DNA of 64,000 bases from Enterobacter oligotrophicus (GTDB taxonomy: Bacteria; Pseudomonadota; Gammaproteobacteria; Enterobacterales; Enterobacteriaceae). The notes under the pieces were generated by a model. The model had not been told where the DNA came from. It did not search any database and saw only the letters and a program-made list of their open reading frames with translations. The translations under genes and the position numbers were made by a program. Location of the stretch: assembly GCF_009176645.1 (NCBI RefSeq), contig NZ_AP019007.1:1798001-1862000 (forward strand), read 5' to 3'. Shown here one piece after another: positions 9,777 through 22,064 of this stretch (the stretch's first letter is position 1; every line of letters starts with the position of its first letter).

Positions 9777-10660
9777 TTTGCTTCTCCCTGTTTCTCTTCC
9801 TGCCAGAACTGGAACGCATCCCGCGCGCTCATGTTCTCGTGTACCACTTTCTTCACGGCTTTCAGCATGGCGAGCGGCGCGCTGGACTGGAAGATATTTC
9901 GCCCCATATCCACGCCGGACGCGCCCTGATCGATAGCCCGCCAGCACATCTCCAGCGCCTCGTGTTCCGGCAGCTTTTTCCCCCCGGCGATAACAATCGG
10001 TACCGGGCAGCTGGCGGTCACTTTTTCGAAGCCCTCATCCACATAATAGGTTTTGACGAACTGTGCCCCCATTTCGGCGGCGATACGGCTGGCGAGCGAG
10101 AAATACCGTGCGTCGCGCGCCATCTCTTTGCCGACGCCGGTCACGGCAAGCGTGGGCATGCCGTAGCGCGCCCCCGCATCCACCAGCTTGATGATGTTGT
10201 TGATCGACTGATGCTCGAATTCGCTGCCGATGTAGACCTGTGCCGCCACCGCGCAGACGTTCAGGCGCAGCGCGTCCTCCATCGCCACCGCCACACACTC
10301 GTTGGAAAGCTCGCCCAGAATCGAATTCCCCCCGGAGGCGCGCAGCACCACCGGTTTGTTGGTCGCCGCGGGGACGGTGCTGCGCAGAATGCCGCGGGTA
10401 CACATCAGCACGTCGGTTTCGCCAAACAGCGGCGCAATAGAGAGATCGATACGCTCAAGTCCGGTAGTCGGCCCCTGAAAGTAGCCGTGGTCAAAGGCCA
10501 GCATCACCGTGCGGTTGCTCTGCGGGTTGAAGATGCGCGAAAGCCTCGACTGCATGCCCCAGTCCAGCGAGCCGCAGCCTTTCAGGGTGTAGGGTGCGTT
10601 GACCTGCGGCGTACCGATGCCAAAATCCTTACCGTCTTTGATGTCGTCTAAATCAGCCAT
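9773..10660 (-). CDS. lsrF: 3-hydroxy-5-phosphonooxypentane-2,4-dione thiolase LsrF
   Basis: Class I aldolase-fold thiolase (295 residues) that transfers an acetyl group from the LsrG product to coenzyme A, ending AI-2 catabolism. Recognisable features are the [11 protein letters not shown] segment, the [10 protein letters not shown] segment carrying the Schiff-base lysine region, and the IVIAGGKK phosphate loop. The ATG at 10660 follows a G-rich ribosome-binding site. It overlaps lsrG by four bases and starts 11 bases after the lsrB stop. Confidence 0.94.
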   Translation of the reverse strand: MADLDDIKDGKDFGIGTPQVNAPYTLKGCGSLDWGMQSRLSRIFNPQSNRTVMLAFDHGYFQGPTTGLERIDLSIAPLFGETDVLMCTRGILRSTVPAATNKPVVLRASGGNSILGELSNECVAVAMEDALRLNVCAVAAQVYIGSEFEHQSINNIIKLVDAGARYGMPTLAVTGVGKEMARDARYFSLASRIAAEMGAQFVKTYYVDEGFEKVTASCPVPIVIAGGKKLPEHEALEMCWRAIDQGASGVDMGRNIFQSSAPLAMLKAVKKVVHENMSARDAFQFWQEEKQGEAK

Positions 10661-10671
10661 TTGTTCCCCCG

Positions 10672-11673
10672 TCAGAAATCGTATTTGTTGATGTTCTCTT
10701 TGGTGAACACCACGCGCTCCGGCAGCAGCACGATGCCGTTGCCTTTCGCTTCATACTGATAGCCCTGCACGCTGTTCGGCTCGACCTTCAGCGTCCCGAT
10801 GTCTTTTACGTCCACGCTGTCACCGACGTTAAGATCGCCCTTTTTCAGCAAACGATCGGCGACATTGACCGCAATTTTGCCCTGTTGCACCACATCCCAC
10901 AGGCCGAAGGCTTTTACCGTGCCGCGCTCGACGTAGGGGCGCATCACATTCGGCGTGCTAAACCCGACAATCGCCACCCCTTCCCGCTTCAGGTTTTCCG
11001 CTGCCTGTGCTGCCGCTGGCAGGGCATTGGCATCCGGGGCGATAATCGCATCCAGATCCGGATACGCTTTTAAGATCCCCTCGGCGGTTTGCAGAGATTT
11101 GGTGGCATCGTTATAGCCAAACTGGGTGGTGACAATCTGCCACTGGGGATGGTCTTTCTCGATTTTGGCCTTCGCCTCTTTCACCCACTGGTTCTGGTCG
11201 GTGACGGTGGGGCTGGAGTAGAAGAACGCCACTTTGGCATTCGGTTTGGTGACCTGCTTGCCTGCCATGTCCACCAGCAGGCCGCCGAGCTGTTCTGGCG
11301 TGCCCTGGTTGATGTAGATGCTGCGGCACTCCGGTTTGGTATCGGAGTCCCAGGTCAATACTTTGACGCCGCGCTGCATCGCGCGCTTCAGCGCCGGGCA
11401 GAGGCCGTCCGGCGACACGGCGGAGACGATAATGGCGTTATAGCCCTGGTTGACGAAGTTATTGATGAGCTGCACCTGCCCGGAGACGCTCGGCTCGGTC
11501 GGGCCGTCGTAGGTCACGTCCACGCCAAGATCTTTCCCCGCCTCTTTCGCGCCGTTGCCGCCGCTGGTAAAGAAGCCGACGCCCACCAGTTTCGGGATAA
11601 AGGCGATGCGGTCCGCCGCCTGCGCCGACGCGAAGCTGAGGGCCATCGCCAGGACTATCAGTTTTGTTTTCAT
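10672..11673 (-). CDS. lsrB: Autoinducer-2 periplasmic binding protein LsrB
   Basis: Substrate-binding protein of the AI-2 ABC transporter; it binds the furanosyl form of AI-2 in the periplasm. The 333 residues begin with a signal peptide ending SAQA and continue as a type I periplasmic-binding fold ([47 protein letters not shown]). The start at 11673 gives a proper signal peptide and overlaps the lsrD stop by four bases; the longer in-frame reading adds 14 residues before the signal. Confidence 0.95.
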   Translation of the reverse strand: MKTKLIVLAMALSFASAQAADRIAFIPKLVGVGFFTSGGNGAKEAGKDLGVDVTYDGPTEPSVSGQVQLINNFVNQGYNAIIVSAVSPDGLCPALKRAMQRGVKVLTWDSDTKPECRSIYINQGTPEQLGGLLVDMAGKQVTKPNAKVAFFYSSPTVTDQNQWVKEAKAKIEKDHPQWQIVTTQFGYNDATKSLQTAEGILKAYPDLDAIIAPDANALPAAAQAAENLKREGVAIVGFSTPNVMRPYVERGTVKAFGLWDVVQQGKIAVNVADRLLKKGDLNVGDSVDVKDIGTLKVEPNSVQGYQYEAKGNGIVLLPERVVFTKENINKYDF

Positions 11674-12653
11674 CTTACGCTCCGGGTAAGTTTTGTGAGG
11701 AGAGATCGCACCCATTCACGGTGCAGACTCAATGAACGTCCCATCACCACCACAACCAACAGCGCCCCTGACAGCGCGCTCGACACCTGGTTGGGGATGC
11801 CGACCATCTGTAAACCCTGTTGCAGATACCCCACCAGCAGCGCCGCCAGTGCAGTACCCGTAACCGAACCTGAACCGCCATAAATATTGGCTCCGCCGAG
11901 CACGGCGGCGGTGAGTGCAGGCATTAATAAATCACGCCCCAGATCCGAGCGCGCGGAACCGAAATAAGAGACCATCACCAGCGCAGCAATCGCTGAGGCC
12001 ACGCCCACCAGACCGTACAGCGCGTAGGGCATACCGTTGACCGACAGGGCCGCATAGCGCGCTGCGCGCGGGTTTTGCCCAATCAAAAACAGGTGACGAC
12101 CAAAGCGCCCGCGATGGGTTATCAGCCAGAAGAAGACGGTAATCAGCGCGAACAGCACCAGCGGGATTGGCAGGCCAAGAACGGTAAGATTGGCGAACGC
12201 GGTAAAGCTGTCCGGGAAGCCGCCGATGCCCTCGTAGCCCGTCGCCCCCGCCATGCCGGAGAGCAGCAGCGCGCCGCCGCCGTACAGGTAGAGCGTGCCG
12301 AGGGTGATCACTAAAGGGCTGATGCCGGTGTAGTGGATCAACGCCGCGTTAAGCAACCCGCACAGCAGGCCCAGCAGCAGCGTCAGCGGGATGGCCACCG
12401 CCATCGGCCAGCCTGCCTGCATCATGACGCCCAACGCGATGGCGCACAGGCCGATGGTCGAGCCGAGAGAGATATCGATCCCACCGCTGATAATCACCAG
12501 AGTGAGCGGCAGCGCGACAATACCAATGCAGATAAAATCGCTGGTGCTGAACAGCAGCATGTTGATGTCGAGCATGCGCGGGTTGATGGCACCGAAGAGC
12601 AAGATCTCCAGCACCAGTAAAATGAGTAGCGCGCTTTCCCAGTTAAGTTTCAT
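11670..12653 (-). CDS. lsrD: AI-2 ABC transporter permease LsrD
   Basis: Inner-membrane permease of 327 residues in the branched-chain/ribose type family, forming the channel with LsrC. Many hydrophobic segments are visible, along with the family motif [15 protein letters not shown] near residue 55-70 and the [12 protein letters not shown] block near residue 255. It starts immediately after the lsrC stop (TAA then ATG) and overlaps lsrB by four bases. Confidence 0.94.
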   Translation of the reverse strand: MKLNWESALLILLVLEILLFGAINPRMLDINMLLFSTSDFICIGIVALPLTLVIISGGIDISLGSTIGLCAIALGVMMQAGWPMAVAIPLTLLLGLLCGLLNAALIHYTGISPLVITLGTLYLYGGGALLLSGMAGATGYEGIGGFPDSFTAFANLTVLGLPIPLVLFALITVFFWLITHRGRFGRHLFLIGQNPRAARYAALSVNGMPYALYGLVGVASAIAALVMVSYFGSARSDLGRDLLMPALTAAVLGGANIYGGSGSVTGTALAALLVGYLQQGLQMVGIPNQVSSALSGALLVVVVMGRSLSLHREWVRSLLTKLTRSVR

Positions 12654-13685
12654 TTACGCCACCTCTTTTTTGCGTTTTGGAAACGGGGTGACGTGCTTTC
12701 CCCCTTTATTACCCGGCTGGAAGCGGCTATATTTCAGCGCCCGCTGATGGCGCGCCAGCGCCTGACGCAGACGCCCGTCGAGCACCAGCACGCCCAGCAA
12801 CACCAGCCCGGCGATAAAGTCGTTCCACCAGGCCGGAAGCCTGAACAGCACCAGCACGGTGTCGATTTGCGTGAGGAAGAAAGCGCCGAGTAAGGCACCG
12901 ATCAGCGTGCCGGTGCCGCCCAAAAGCGAGATGCCCCCGAGAACGCAGGCGGCGATGGCTTTCATCTCCAGCCCGCTGCCGGTCTGATTGGGGACAAAGC
13001 CAATCTGCGCGGCAAAGACAATCCCGGCGCAGGCGGCCAGCATACCGTTCAGCGTAAAGGCGATCATGCGGGTGCGGTTCACCGCCACGCCCAGTTGTCG
13101 TGCGGCGGCAAGGTTATCGCCCACGGCATAAAAATCACGCCCGAAGGCAGTGCGCGACAGCGTCCACGCGCCAATGACCGCTAAAAACAGAACTACCATC
13201 CCAAGCGGTGAAATGCCAATAGCGACGGGCTCAGAGAGAGATTTCAGGCTTGATGGCAGCCCTTCAATCCATTTTCCGCCCGTCCAGAGCAGCATCGCCC
13301 CGCGATACAGCCCCAGCGTGCCGAGCGTGGCGACAATCGCCGGAATACGTAGCCCCACAACCAGAAAGCCGTTAAATGCCCCGGCCAGTGCGCCGATCGC
13401 CAGTGCAAAAAGCATCGCTACCGGCAGGCTGTAGCCGCTGTTCAGCGCCACACCCACCGCAATCGCCGACAGCCCGACGGTGGAGCCAACGGAAACGTCG
13501 ATGTTGCGGGTCAGCATCACCAGCGCCGCGCCAAGCGCCAGCAGGATCAGGATCTGCGAGCTGGCGAAGATCATCCCCAGCGTTTGCAGGCTGAAGTAAG
13601 CCGGATTCAGCGCCACGAGGACGGCAAACAGCGCCAGAATAGCGAGAAACGCGCTCAGTTCGCGGTTTTTGAGTAAGATCTTCAT
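12654..13685 (-). CDS. lsrC: AI-2 ABC transporter permease LsrC
   Basis: Inner-membrane permease of 343 residues, partner of LsrD. It shows the [15 protein letters not shown] motif near residue 60-75 and the [12 protein letters not shown] block near residue 250. The basic, hydrophilic C-terminus ([13 protein letters not shown] and following) faces the cytoplasm. It overlaps lsrA by four bases (ATGA), so the transporter subunits are translationally coupled. Confidence 0.94.
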   Translation of the reverse strand: MKILLKNRELSAFLAILALFAVLVALNPAYFSLQTLGMIFASSQILILLALGAALVMLTRNIDVSVGSTVGLSAIAVGVALNSGYSLPVAMLFALAIGALAGAFNGFLVVGLRIPAIVATLGTLGLYRGAMLLWTGGKWIEGLPSSLKSLSEPVAIGISPLGMVVLFLAVIGAWTLSRTAFGRDFYAVGDNLAAARQLGVAVNRTRMIAFTLNGMLAACAGIVFAAQIGFVPNQTGSGLEMKAIAACVLGGISLLGGTGTLIGALLGAFFLTQIDTVLVLFRLPAWWNDFIAGLVLLGVLVLDGRLRQALARHQRALKYSRFQPGNKGGKHVTPFPKRKKEVA

Positions 13686-15172
13686 GATTGCCCTCCGAAC
13701 GCCAGTGCCATCATCCGGTCGAGACTGACGGCGTGGCGCGGCAGCTCGCCGCTGAGCACGCCCTGGTGCATCACCAGCACGCGGTCTGCAAGCCCAGGGA
13801 ACTCATCAAGGTCGCTTGAGATCATCAGCACCGCGACGTTCTGCGCCGCCACGCTTTTTATCAGCTGATAGATGTCGGCGCGCGCCGAGACGTCCACGCC
13901 GCGTGTCGGTTCATCGACGATCAGCAAAAGTGGATTCGCTTCCAGACAACGCGCCAGCAGCACCTTCTGCTGGTTACCGCCGGAGAGCGTGCGCACGGTT
14001 TGATCCGCATCGTTGAGTTTGATCCCCAGCGCCCGGTGATAGCGCTCCACCACCGCAGACTCCCGTTTGCGCTGCTGCCAGACTGACGGCTCGTTCAGCG
14101 CCACGGTGTTCCAGCGGATTGGCGCATCCAGGAACAAGCCGGAAACCTGCCGATCCTCCGGCAGATAAACCAGCCCTCTATCCAGACGCGCAGACACGGA
14201 GTCATTGCTAATCTCCTGATTTTCCAGCCAGATGCGTCCACCCCGCACCGGACGCAAACCGTAGAGCGTTTCTGCAAACTCAGTGCGCCCCGATCCCACC
14301 AGCCCGGCCAGCCCGACGATCTCCCCGGCATAAATCTCCAGGCTGAGATCGATAAACCCTTCCCCGGTGAGATCCTCCACACGCAGTACCGGAAAATCCT
14401 GCGGCTGGGTGCGGCGGTTGCCCGGCAACGCCAGCCACAGCTTTTGCGTATCGCTCAGGGATTTCTCCCGGCTGACCGGCGTCATGGCGGCAATCAGGGC
14501 GTTATCGTCGAACTGCGCGGTTTCGCCGCTCAGCACCACTGCACCGTCGCGCATCACCGAGACGTGGCTCGAAAGCATGCGGATTTCCGGCAGCTTATGC
14601 GAGATAAAGACAATGCCGACGCCGAGTTCCTGCAGAGCGCGGATCTGGCGAAACAGGCGTTCGGTCTCGCCCGGCGTGAGCGAGGCCGTGGGTTCATCGA
14701 GGATCAGAATCTTCGCGTTGCGCATTAATCCACGCAGGATCTCCACCATCTGCTGATCCGCTACCTCCAGGGTGCTGGCGGTGGCGTCGAGATTAAGCTG
14801 GCACTGCAATTGTTGAAGTTTCTCTGCCAGTCGCTCATCCAGATCGCTTTCACGCGGCAGGCGGAACAGGATGTTTTCCCGCACCGTCAGGTTGGGAAAC
14901 AGCAGTGGCTCCTGCGGCACCAGGTAAATGCCGAGCTTATGTGCCTGCGCGGGGGTTAGCCGCGTAAATGGCTGCCCGACGACAGAAAGTTCACCGCTGT
15001 CCGGTGTCTCAACCCCGGCGATGATCTTCATCAGCGTCGATTTTCCCGCGCCGTTACCGCCCATCAATGCATGCACCTGCCCTGCAAGCAGCGTGAAATC
15101 AATGCCTTTTAACACCGACACGCCAGAGAACTGCTTGCAGATATCACGTGCTTCGATAAGTGGGGTCATCAT
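13682..15172 (-). CDS. lsrA: AI-2 ABC transporter ATP-binding protein LsrA
   Basis: Double-cassette sugar-type ATPase (496 residues) that powers AI-2 uptake. The first domain has a full Walker A (GGNGAGKST) and the DEPTASLTP Walker B. The second has the degenerate P loop usual in this family (GLVGSGRTE), the signature LSGGNQQK and the Walker [10 protein letters not shown] place the start at the first of two adjacent ATG codons (15172, or 15169 for the second) after GGAG; longer reading upstream runs into the operator region. It is the first gene of lsrACDBFG. Confidence 0.94.
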   Translation of the reverse strand: MMTPLIEARDICKQFSGVSVLKGIDFTLLAGQVHALMGGNGAGKSTLMKIIAGVETPDSGELSVVGQPFTRLTPAQAHKLGIYLVPQEPLLFPNLTVRENILFRLPRESDLDERLAEKLQQLQCQLNLDATASTLEVADQQMVEILRGLMRNAKILILDEPTASLTPGETERLFRQIRALQELGVGIVFISHKLPEIRMLSSHVSVMRDGAVVLSGETAQFDDNALIAAMTPVSREKSLSDTQKLWLALPGNRRTQPQDFPVLRVEDLTGEGFIDLSLEIYAGEIVGLAGLVGSGRTEFAETLYGLRPVRGGRIWLENQEISNDSVSARLDRGLVYLPEDRQVSGLFLDAPIRWNTVALNEPSVWQQRKRESAVVERYHRALGIKLNDADQTVRTLSGGNQQKVLLARCLEANPLLLIVDEPTRGVDVSARADIYQLIKSVAAQNVAVLMISSDLDEFPGLADRVLVMHQGVLSGELPRHAVSLDRMMALAFGGQS

Positions 15173-15184
15173 CGCTCCGCTATT

Positions 15185-15215
15185 GAACAAATGATTTTTA
15201 GATTTAATAATGTTC
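15185..15215. promoter_or_regulatory. Candidate LsrR operator, lsrA side
   Basis: Element of form GAAC-N23-GTTC, in full within the perfect inverted repeat TTGAACA (15183-15189) and TGTTCAA (15211-15217). It is the same length as the lsrR-side element and shares 21 of 31 aligned positions with it, including GAACA.ATGAT. It lies 13-43 bases upstream of the lsrA start, where a bound repressor would block the promoter or leader. Assignment to LsrR is inference. Confidence 0.6.
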
Positions 15216-15349
15216 AAAAGCGTAGACGGTGAACTATATTTACAACCGTGCAGGGATCACAGTTTTATCGATTAAGATCCAGATAAAGCAGAAACCCTCT
15301 AAAAGATCTGTTTTGCCGCGCGGCTCACATTTTCTGCCCGCGCCATCAC

Positions 15350-15380
15350 GAACATATGATCTAAATTTTTATAAGAGTTC
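15350..15380. promoter_or_regulatory. Candidate LsrR operator, lsrR side
   Basis: Second GAAC-N23-GTTC element, ending four bases before the lsrR ATG, so it covers the ribosome-binding site region. Identical half-site spacing to the lsrA-side copy supports a shared binding protein and autoregulation of lsrRK. The identity of the protein is inferred. Confidence 0.6.
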
Positions 15381-15384
15381 AAAT

Positions 15385-16353
15385 ATGAGCGATAAACGCA
15401 CTGCGGAAGAAGGACGGTTTGCCGGGCTGGCACTGGCAGAAGAGGAGCTGGTGGCGCGCGTGGCCTGGTGCTACTACCACGACGGGCTAACCCAGAACGA
15501 CATTGGCGAGCGGCTCGGCCTGCCGCGTCTGAAGATTTCGCGCCTGCTGGAAAAAGGCCGCCAGTCCGGGGTGATCCGCGTGCAGATCAACTCGCGCTAC
15601 GAGGGCTGTCTGGCGCTGGAAACGGAGTTGCAACAACGTTTTGGGTTGAAACTGGTACGCGTGATGCCTGCGCTGAACACGCCGCCGATGAACGTGCGGT
15701 TAGGCATTGGCGCGGCACAGTCGCTGATGGGCGTGCTGGAACCCGGCCAGCTGTTAGCGGTGGGATTTGGTGAAACGACCATGAGCAGCCTGCAGCATTT
15801 AAGCGGTTTTATTAGCTCACAGCAGATCCGCCTGGTCACGCTCTCCGGCGGCGTCGGACCGTATATGACCGGGATCGGTCAGCTAGATGCAGCCTGCAGC
15901 GTCAGCATGATCCCCGCCCCGCTTCGCGTCTCATCTGCTGAAGTGGCCGGGATCTTAAAACGGGAAACCAGCGTGCGGGACGTGATCCTCGCCGCAACCG
16001 CCGCAGATGTTGCCGTGGTAGGTATTGGTTCGGTGAACCAGCGTCGGGACGCCACCATTTTGCGCTCCGGCTATATCAGCGAAGGTGAACAGCTGATGTA
16101 CGCCCGCAAAGGCGCAGTGGGTGACATCCTCGGCTATTTCCTCAACGGCGAGGGGGAATGCGTCGAGGAGCTGGAGATCCATAAAGAATTACTCGGCGTC
16201 ACGCTCGATGAACTGGCACAGCTGCCCACCATCGTTGGCGTGGCCGGCGGCGAAGAGAAAGCCGATGCGATTTATGCCGCACTGAAAGGTCGCCGTATCA
16301 ATGGCCTGGTGACGGAAGAGACGACAGCCCGCGCGGTGCTGGCCCTGACGTAA
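15385..16353 (+). CDS. lsrR: lsr operon transcriptional repressor LsrR
   Basis: SorC/DeoR-type regulator of 322 residues that represses lsr until phospho-AI-2 binds. A winged-helix segment [21 protein letters not shown] lies near residues 36-56, followed by the sugar-phosphate-binding domain ([44 protein letters not shown]). The ATG at 15385 follows AAGAG and matches the family length; the reading frame is open 52 codons upstream through the operator region, which I reject as coding. lsrK follows 34 bases later. Confidence 0.94.
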   Translation: MSDKRTAEEGRFAGLALAEEELVARVAWCYYHDGLTQNDIGERLGLPRLKISRLLEKGRQSGVIRVQINSRYEGCLALETELQQRFGLKLVRVMPALNTPPMNVRLGIGAAQSLMGVLEPGQLLAVGFGETTMSSLQHLSGFISSQQIRLVTLSGGVGPYMTGIGQLDAACSVSMIPAPLRVSSAEVAGILKRETSVRDVILAATAADVAVVGIGSVNQRRDATILRSGYISEGEQLMYARKGAVGDILGYFLNGEGECVEELEIHKELLGVTLDELAQLPTIVGVAGGEEKADAIYAALKGRRINGLVTEETTARAVLALT

Positions 16354-16387
16354 CGGGGATGCCCTGCGCTAACAACGAGGCAAGCTC

Positions 16388-17980
16388 ATGAGTTACCTTT
16401 TAGCGTTAGATGCAGGGACAGGCAGCGTTCGCGCCGTAATTTTCGATTTACAGGGCAACCAGATTGCCGTCGGCCAGGCCGAGTGGAAACACCTGAGCGT
16501 GGAGAACGTGCCGGGGTCGATGGAGTTTGACCTCGACACCAACTGGCGGCTCACCTGCCAGTGCATTCAACAGGCGCTGGATCGTGCGCACCTGAGCGCC
16601 GCGGATATTCAGTCCGTTGCCTGCTGCTCGATGCGTGAAGGCATTGTGCTCTTTGACCGCAACGGCGAGGCCATCTGGGCCTGCGCCAACGTCGACGCCC
16701 GCGCCAGCCGCGAGGTGGCCGAGCTTAAAGAGATCCACGACGACCGTTTTGAATCCGAAGTGTATGAGGTCTCCGGGCAAACTCTTGCTCTGAGCGCCAT
16801 GCCGCGCCTGCTGTGGCTGGCGCACCATCGCCCGGATATTTACCGTAAAGCCGCGACCATCACCATGATCAGCGACTGGCTGGCGGCGAAGCTCTCCGGC
16901 GAGCTGGCGGTTGACCCGTCGAACGCGGGCACGACGGGCATGCTGGATCTGTTCTCCCGCGACTGGCGTCCGGCGCTGCTCGACATGGCCGGGCTGCGTG
17001 CCGATATTCTCTCCCCGGTAAAAGAGACCGGCACGGTGTTGGGGGCCATAACCAAAGAAGCCGCGCAACAGAGCGGCCTGCGCGAAGGCACGCCCGTGGT
17101 GATGGGTGGGGGCGATGTGCAACTGGGTTGTCTGGGGCTGGGCGTAGTGCGCGCCGGACAAACGGCGGTGCTGGGCGGCACCTTCTGGCAGCAGGTGGTG
17201 AACCTGCCACAGGTGCGCACGGACCCAGAGATGAATATTCGCGTGAATCCGCACGTCATTCCCGGCATGGCGCAGGCGGAGTCGATCAGCTTCTTTACCG
17301 GCCTGACTATGCGCTGGTTCCGCGACGCCTTCTGCGCGGAAGAGAAATTAATTGCCGAACGCATGGGCATGGATACCTACTCCCTGCTCGAAGAGATGGC
17401 GAGCCGCGTACCGGCGGGTTCCCACGGCGTAATGCCGATCTTCTCTGACGCGATGCATTTCAAGCAGTGGTACCACGCCGCGCCGTCGTTTATTAACCTC
17501 TCCATCGATCCGGAAAAGTGCAACAAAGCCACGCTGTTCCGTGCCCTGGAAGAGAACGCGGCGATTGTCTCGGCCTGTAATCTGGCGCAGATTTCACGCT
17601 TCTCCGGCGTGGCATTTGAGAGCCTGGTTTTTGCCGGAGGGGGGTCGAAAGGGGCGTTGTGGAGCCAGATTCTAAGCGACGTCACCGGCCTGCCGGTACG
17701 CGTGCCGGAAGTGAAAGAGGCAACGGCGCTCGGCTGCGCGATTGCCGCCGGCGCGGGCGCGGGGCTGTTTGCGGATATGGCCTCGACGGGCGAGCGGCTG
17801 GTGAAATGGAGCCGCGAGTTCACGCCGAATCCGCAACACCGGGAGCTGTACGACGGCATGATGCAGAAGTGGCAGGCGGTCTATGCCGACCAGCTTGGGC
17901 TGGTGGACAGCGGCCTGACGACCTCGATGTGGCAGGCACCAGGACTGGTGCGTACCCCCTCACCCCGGCCCTCTCCCTAA
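16388..17980 (+). CDS. lsrK: Autoinducer-2 kinase LsrK, with repeat-derived C-terminal tail
   Basis: FGGY-family kinase that phosphorylates AI-2 in the cytoplasm, trapping it and making the LsrR inducer. N-terminal [16 protein letters not shown], the central [13 protein letters not shown] and the C-terminal [15 protein letters not shown] are family hallmarks. Total length is 530 residues. The E. coli protein as I recall it ends KAPGL; here ten further residues ([10 protein letters not shown]) follow APGL. They are encoded by an intergenic repeat, and the stop codon is the loop of its first hairpin. Confidence 0.94.
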   Translation: MSYLLALDAGTGSVRAVIFDLQGNQIAVGQAEWKHLSVENVPGSMEFDLDTNWRLTCQCIQQALDRAHLSAADIQSVACCSMREGIVLFDRNGEAIWACANVDARASREVAELKEIHDDRFESEVYEVSGQTLALSAMPRLLWLAHHRPDIYRKAATITMISDWLAAKLSGELAVDPSNAGTTGMLDLFSRDWRPALLDMAGLRADILSPVKETGTVLGAITKEAAQQSGLREGTPVVMGGGDVQLGCLGLGVVRAGQTAVLGGTFWQQVVNLPQVRTDPEMNIRVNPHVIPGMAQAESISFFTGLTMRWFRDAFCAEEKLIAERMGMDTYSLLEEMASRVPAGSHGVMPIFSDAMHFKQWYHAAPSFINLSIDPEKCNKATLFRALEENAAIVSACNLAQISRFSGVAFESLVFAGGGSKGALWSQILSDVTGLPVRVPEVKEATALGCAIAAGAGAGLFADMASTGERLVKWSREFTPNPQHRELYDGMMQKWQAVYADQLGLVDSGLTTSMWQAPGLVRTPSPRPSP

Positions 17981-18032
17981 GGGAGAGGGAGATTAAGTCC
18001 CCTCTCCCTGTGGGAGAGGGTTAGGGTGAGGG
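17957..18032. repeat. CCCTCTCCC hairpin-family repeat, double copy
   Basis: Two hairpins, each CCCTCTCCC/GGGAGAGGG with a 3-base loop (17969-17989 and 18000-18020), are enclosed by an outer 9-base stem CCCTCACCC (17957-17965)/GGGTGAGGG (18024-18032). The same unit recurs at 24305, 34551, 38435 and 55645. Confidence 0.85.
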
Positions 18033-18114
18033 CATCAGGCCACACCAATATTTGAATCCCATCACATTCACTGCATTCCCCTTTTCCCTTTTACTCCCCG
18101 CTGGCTAAATTAGT

Positions 18115-20180
<2,066 letters not shown>

Positions 20181-20185
20181 AGCAT

Positions 20186-20262
20186 TGCCGGGCGGCGCTG
20201 CGCTTGCCCGGCCTACGGGTACGAGGCCGTTGTAGGCCCGGTAAGCGCAGCGCCACCGGGCA
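20186..20262. repeat. REP/BIME pair between fadH and rlmG
   Basis: Two inverted REP units, GCCGGGCGGCGCTGCGC... and ...GCGCAGCGCCACCGGGC, flank a short centre between the 3' ends of convergent fadH and rlmG. There is no T run in either reading direction, so it is probably not an intrinsic terminator. Confidence 0.85.
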
Positions 20263-20270
20263 AAAAAAAC

Positions 20271-21407
20271 TTACCGACGACGCCCCAGCTTCACAGATTT
20301 CAGCACCACAAACTTGTTGTTCGTCGCAATGGTGACGCAGTTACCGAAAATCTTCTTCAGCTTGTGGAAGTAGTCCAGGTGACGGTTTGCCACGATGTAC
20401 AGCTCGCCGTTAATTTTCAGGCAGCGTCGCGCATGGTGGAACATCTCCCAGGCGACGTTATCCGTCAGGGCGTGCTTCTGGTGGAACGGCGGGTTGCAGA
20501 ACACCGCGTTGAAGCGGAAAGGCTCCACGCCCGACAGCGCGTTGTTGATCATAAACTCGCAGCGATCCAGCGCCTCAGGCATGTTGGTTTCTACGTTCAG
20601 ACGGCTGGACGCCACCGCCATGGGCGACTCATCGCTGAACACCACGCTCGCTTCCGGGTTCTTCGCCAGCAGCGTCAGGCCAATCACGCCGTTGCCGCAG
20701 CCCAGATCGACAATTTCGCCTTCCAGGTTTTCCGGCAGATGTTCCATAAAGAAACGCGCGCCGATATCCAGCCCCGTGCGGGAGAAAACGTTCGCGTGGT
20801 TATGGATGGTCCAGTCGGTCCCTTCCAGCGTCCAGCTCAGCGTCTCTGGCGCATCAGCCAGTTCCGGTGCGCTAAACGTACAGTTGATCAGACGCGCCTT
20901 TTTCCACGCCAGCGTGGTGGTGGTTGGGCCGAGCACTTTCTCGATCAGTTCCAGCGTCGAGGTGTGAATATCACGCGCTTTGGCACCCGCAATGATGCGC
21001 GTTTCCGGCGTCACGACTTTACGCAGCGCACGCAGCTGTTGCTCCAGCAGCGCCATGGTTTTCGGCACTTTGATCAGTACCACGCCCGGCGCCTGCGGGT
21101 ACTCCGCGGTGCTGTCGAGGAACTTCACGCTACCTTCATCGATATCGTTGTGACGCAGGTTTTCACGCGTCGCCAGCTCGCTTAAGTAAGAATCGCCGAT
21201 GCTGTAGGGCGAGTGTTGCGCCAGGGCGCAGCCCAGCGCGCCAAACGCGTCATTCAGGATCAAAACCGGGCCGCGGATTTCAGTCTCATCCAACTGCTGC
21301 AGCAGATATTCATCCGCCGCTTCCCACGCCTGAAGCGGGTTAACGTCGTCCGTCTCCGGGAAACGTTTAAGGTTGAGTGAACGGAAACCGTTGTCTAAGT
21401 GGCTCAT
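20271..21407 (-). CDS. rlmG: 23S rRNA (guanine-1835-N2)-methyltransferase RlmG
   Basis: SAM-dependent methyltransferase of 378 residues that modifies G1835 of 23S rRNA. An N-terminal pseudo-methyltransferase half (1-180) precedes the catalytic half with the SAM motif DLGCGNG (234-240) and the catalytic NPPF (305-308). A basic tail ends the protein. It is divergent from ygjP with an 83-base gap. Confidence 0.95.
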   Translation of the reverse strand: MSHLDNGFRSLNLKRFPETDDVNPLQAWEAADEYLLQQLDETEIRGPVLILNDAFGALGCALAQHSPYSIGDSYLSELATRENLRHNDIDEGSVKFLDSTAEYPQAPGVVLIKVPKTMALLEQQLRALRKVVTPETRIIAGAKARDIHTSTLELIEKVLGPTTTTLAWKKARLINCTFSAPELADAPETLSWTLEGTDWTIHNHANVFSRTGLDIGARFFMEHLPENLEGEIVDLGCGNGVIGLTLLAKNPEASVVFSDESPMAVASSRLNVETNMPEALDRCEFMINNALSGVEPFRFNAVFCNPPFHQKHALTDNVAWEMFHHARRCLKINGELYIVANRHLDYFHKLKKIFGNCVTIATNNKFVVLKSVKLGRRR

Positions 21408-21490
21408 CGGCCCTCCTGAATGGTAAAATTTGGCGTATCCCTGAAAAGGGTGCGTGAGTATACCCGTTTTATTGTCATTTTGGGGCGTTG

Positions 21491-21994
21491 ATGAACCAAC
21501 TAACTTATCTCCAGGGCTACCCGGAGCATTTACTTTCTCAGGTGCGCAGCCTGATTGCCGGGGAAAAGCTGGGGGCGGTGCTGGAAAAACGTTACCCCGG
21601 CACGCATGATTTCGCGACTGATAAGGCGCTCTGGCAGTATACGCAGGATCTGAAAAACCGGTATCTCAAGAGCGCGCCGCCGATCAACAAGGTGATGTAC
21701 GACAACAAGATCCACGTTTTGAAGAACGCGCTCGGCCTGCACACTGCCATCTCCCGCGTGCAGGGCGGCAAACTGAAAGCCAAAGCGGAGATCCGCGTGG
21801 CGACGGTATTTCGCACTGCGCCAGAACCGTTTTTGCGGATGATCGTAGTGCACGAACTGGCGCACCTGAAAGAGAAAGAGCACGACAAGGCGTTTTACTC
21901 TCTGTGCTGCCACATGGAGCCGCAGTACCACCAGCTGGAGTTTGATACCCGTTTGTGGCTTACGCATTTATCGTTAAAGAGTAATGCGCAGTAG
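21491..21994 (+). CDS. ygjP: YgjP family metal-dependent hydrolase
   Basis: Protein of 167 residues in the YgjP/WLM zinc-dependent family. The [16 protein letters not shown] block supplies the HExxH-like site and a third histidine. E. coli YgjP has been reported as a UTP pyrophosphatase; I cannot tell substrate from sequence. The start is the ATG at 21491 just after a TTG in the same frame. E. coli ygjQ, which normally follows, is absent here. Confidence 0.88.
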   Translation: MNQLTYLQGYPEHLLSQVRSLIAGEKLGAVLEKRYPGTHDFATDKALWQYTQDLKNRYLKSAPPINKVMYDNKIHVLKNALGLHTAISRVQGGKLKAKAEIRVATVFRTAPEPFLRMIVVHELAHLKEKEHDKAFYSLCCHMEPQYHQLEFDTRLWLTHLSLKSNAQ

Positions 21995-22064
21995 CGCACG
22001 CGAATTGTCATGATGACGTGCTACAGTGGCTAAAGGTTCCCAGCAACGGAGTACGTAAACGTTT

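Larger units (their letters stand above)
15173..15384. promoter_or_regulatory. Divergent lsrA/lsrR promoter region
   Basis: 212 bases between the divergent lsrA and lsrR genes must hold both promoters. Each end carries a 31-base element with GAAC and GTTC at its two ends, described separately. I found no convincing CRP site; a TCACA at 15281-15285 has only a poor left half. Confidence 0.7.

Noticed and set aside
9839..10651. Long plus-strand open frame opposite lsrF
   Set aside because: It is antisense to a clearly identified gene. High-GC coding on the other strand often opens such frames, and the translation is rich in His, Arg and Gln with no domain.
11089..11883. 264-codon plus-strand frame opposite lsrB and lsrD
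   Set aside because: Antisense to two confident genes, with no recognisable domain; a compositional shadow.
15265..15290. Possible CRP site in the lsrA-lsrR gap
   Set aside because: TCACA is present but the left half does not match TGTGA at six-base spacing.
16448..17254. 268-codon minus-strand frame opposite lsrK
   Set aside because: It mirrors the lsrK coding region and has a histidine/arginine-rich translation typical of antisense frames.
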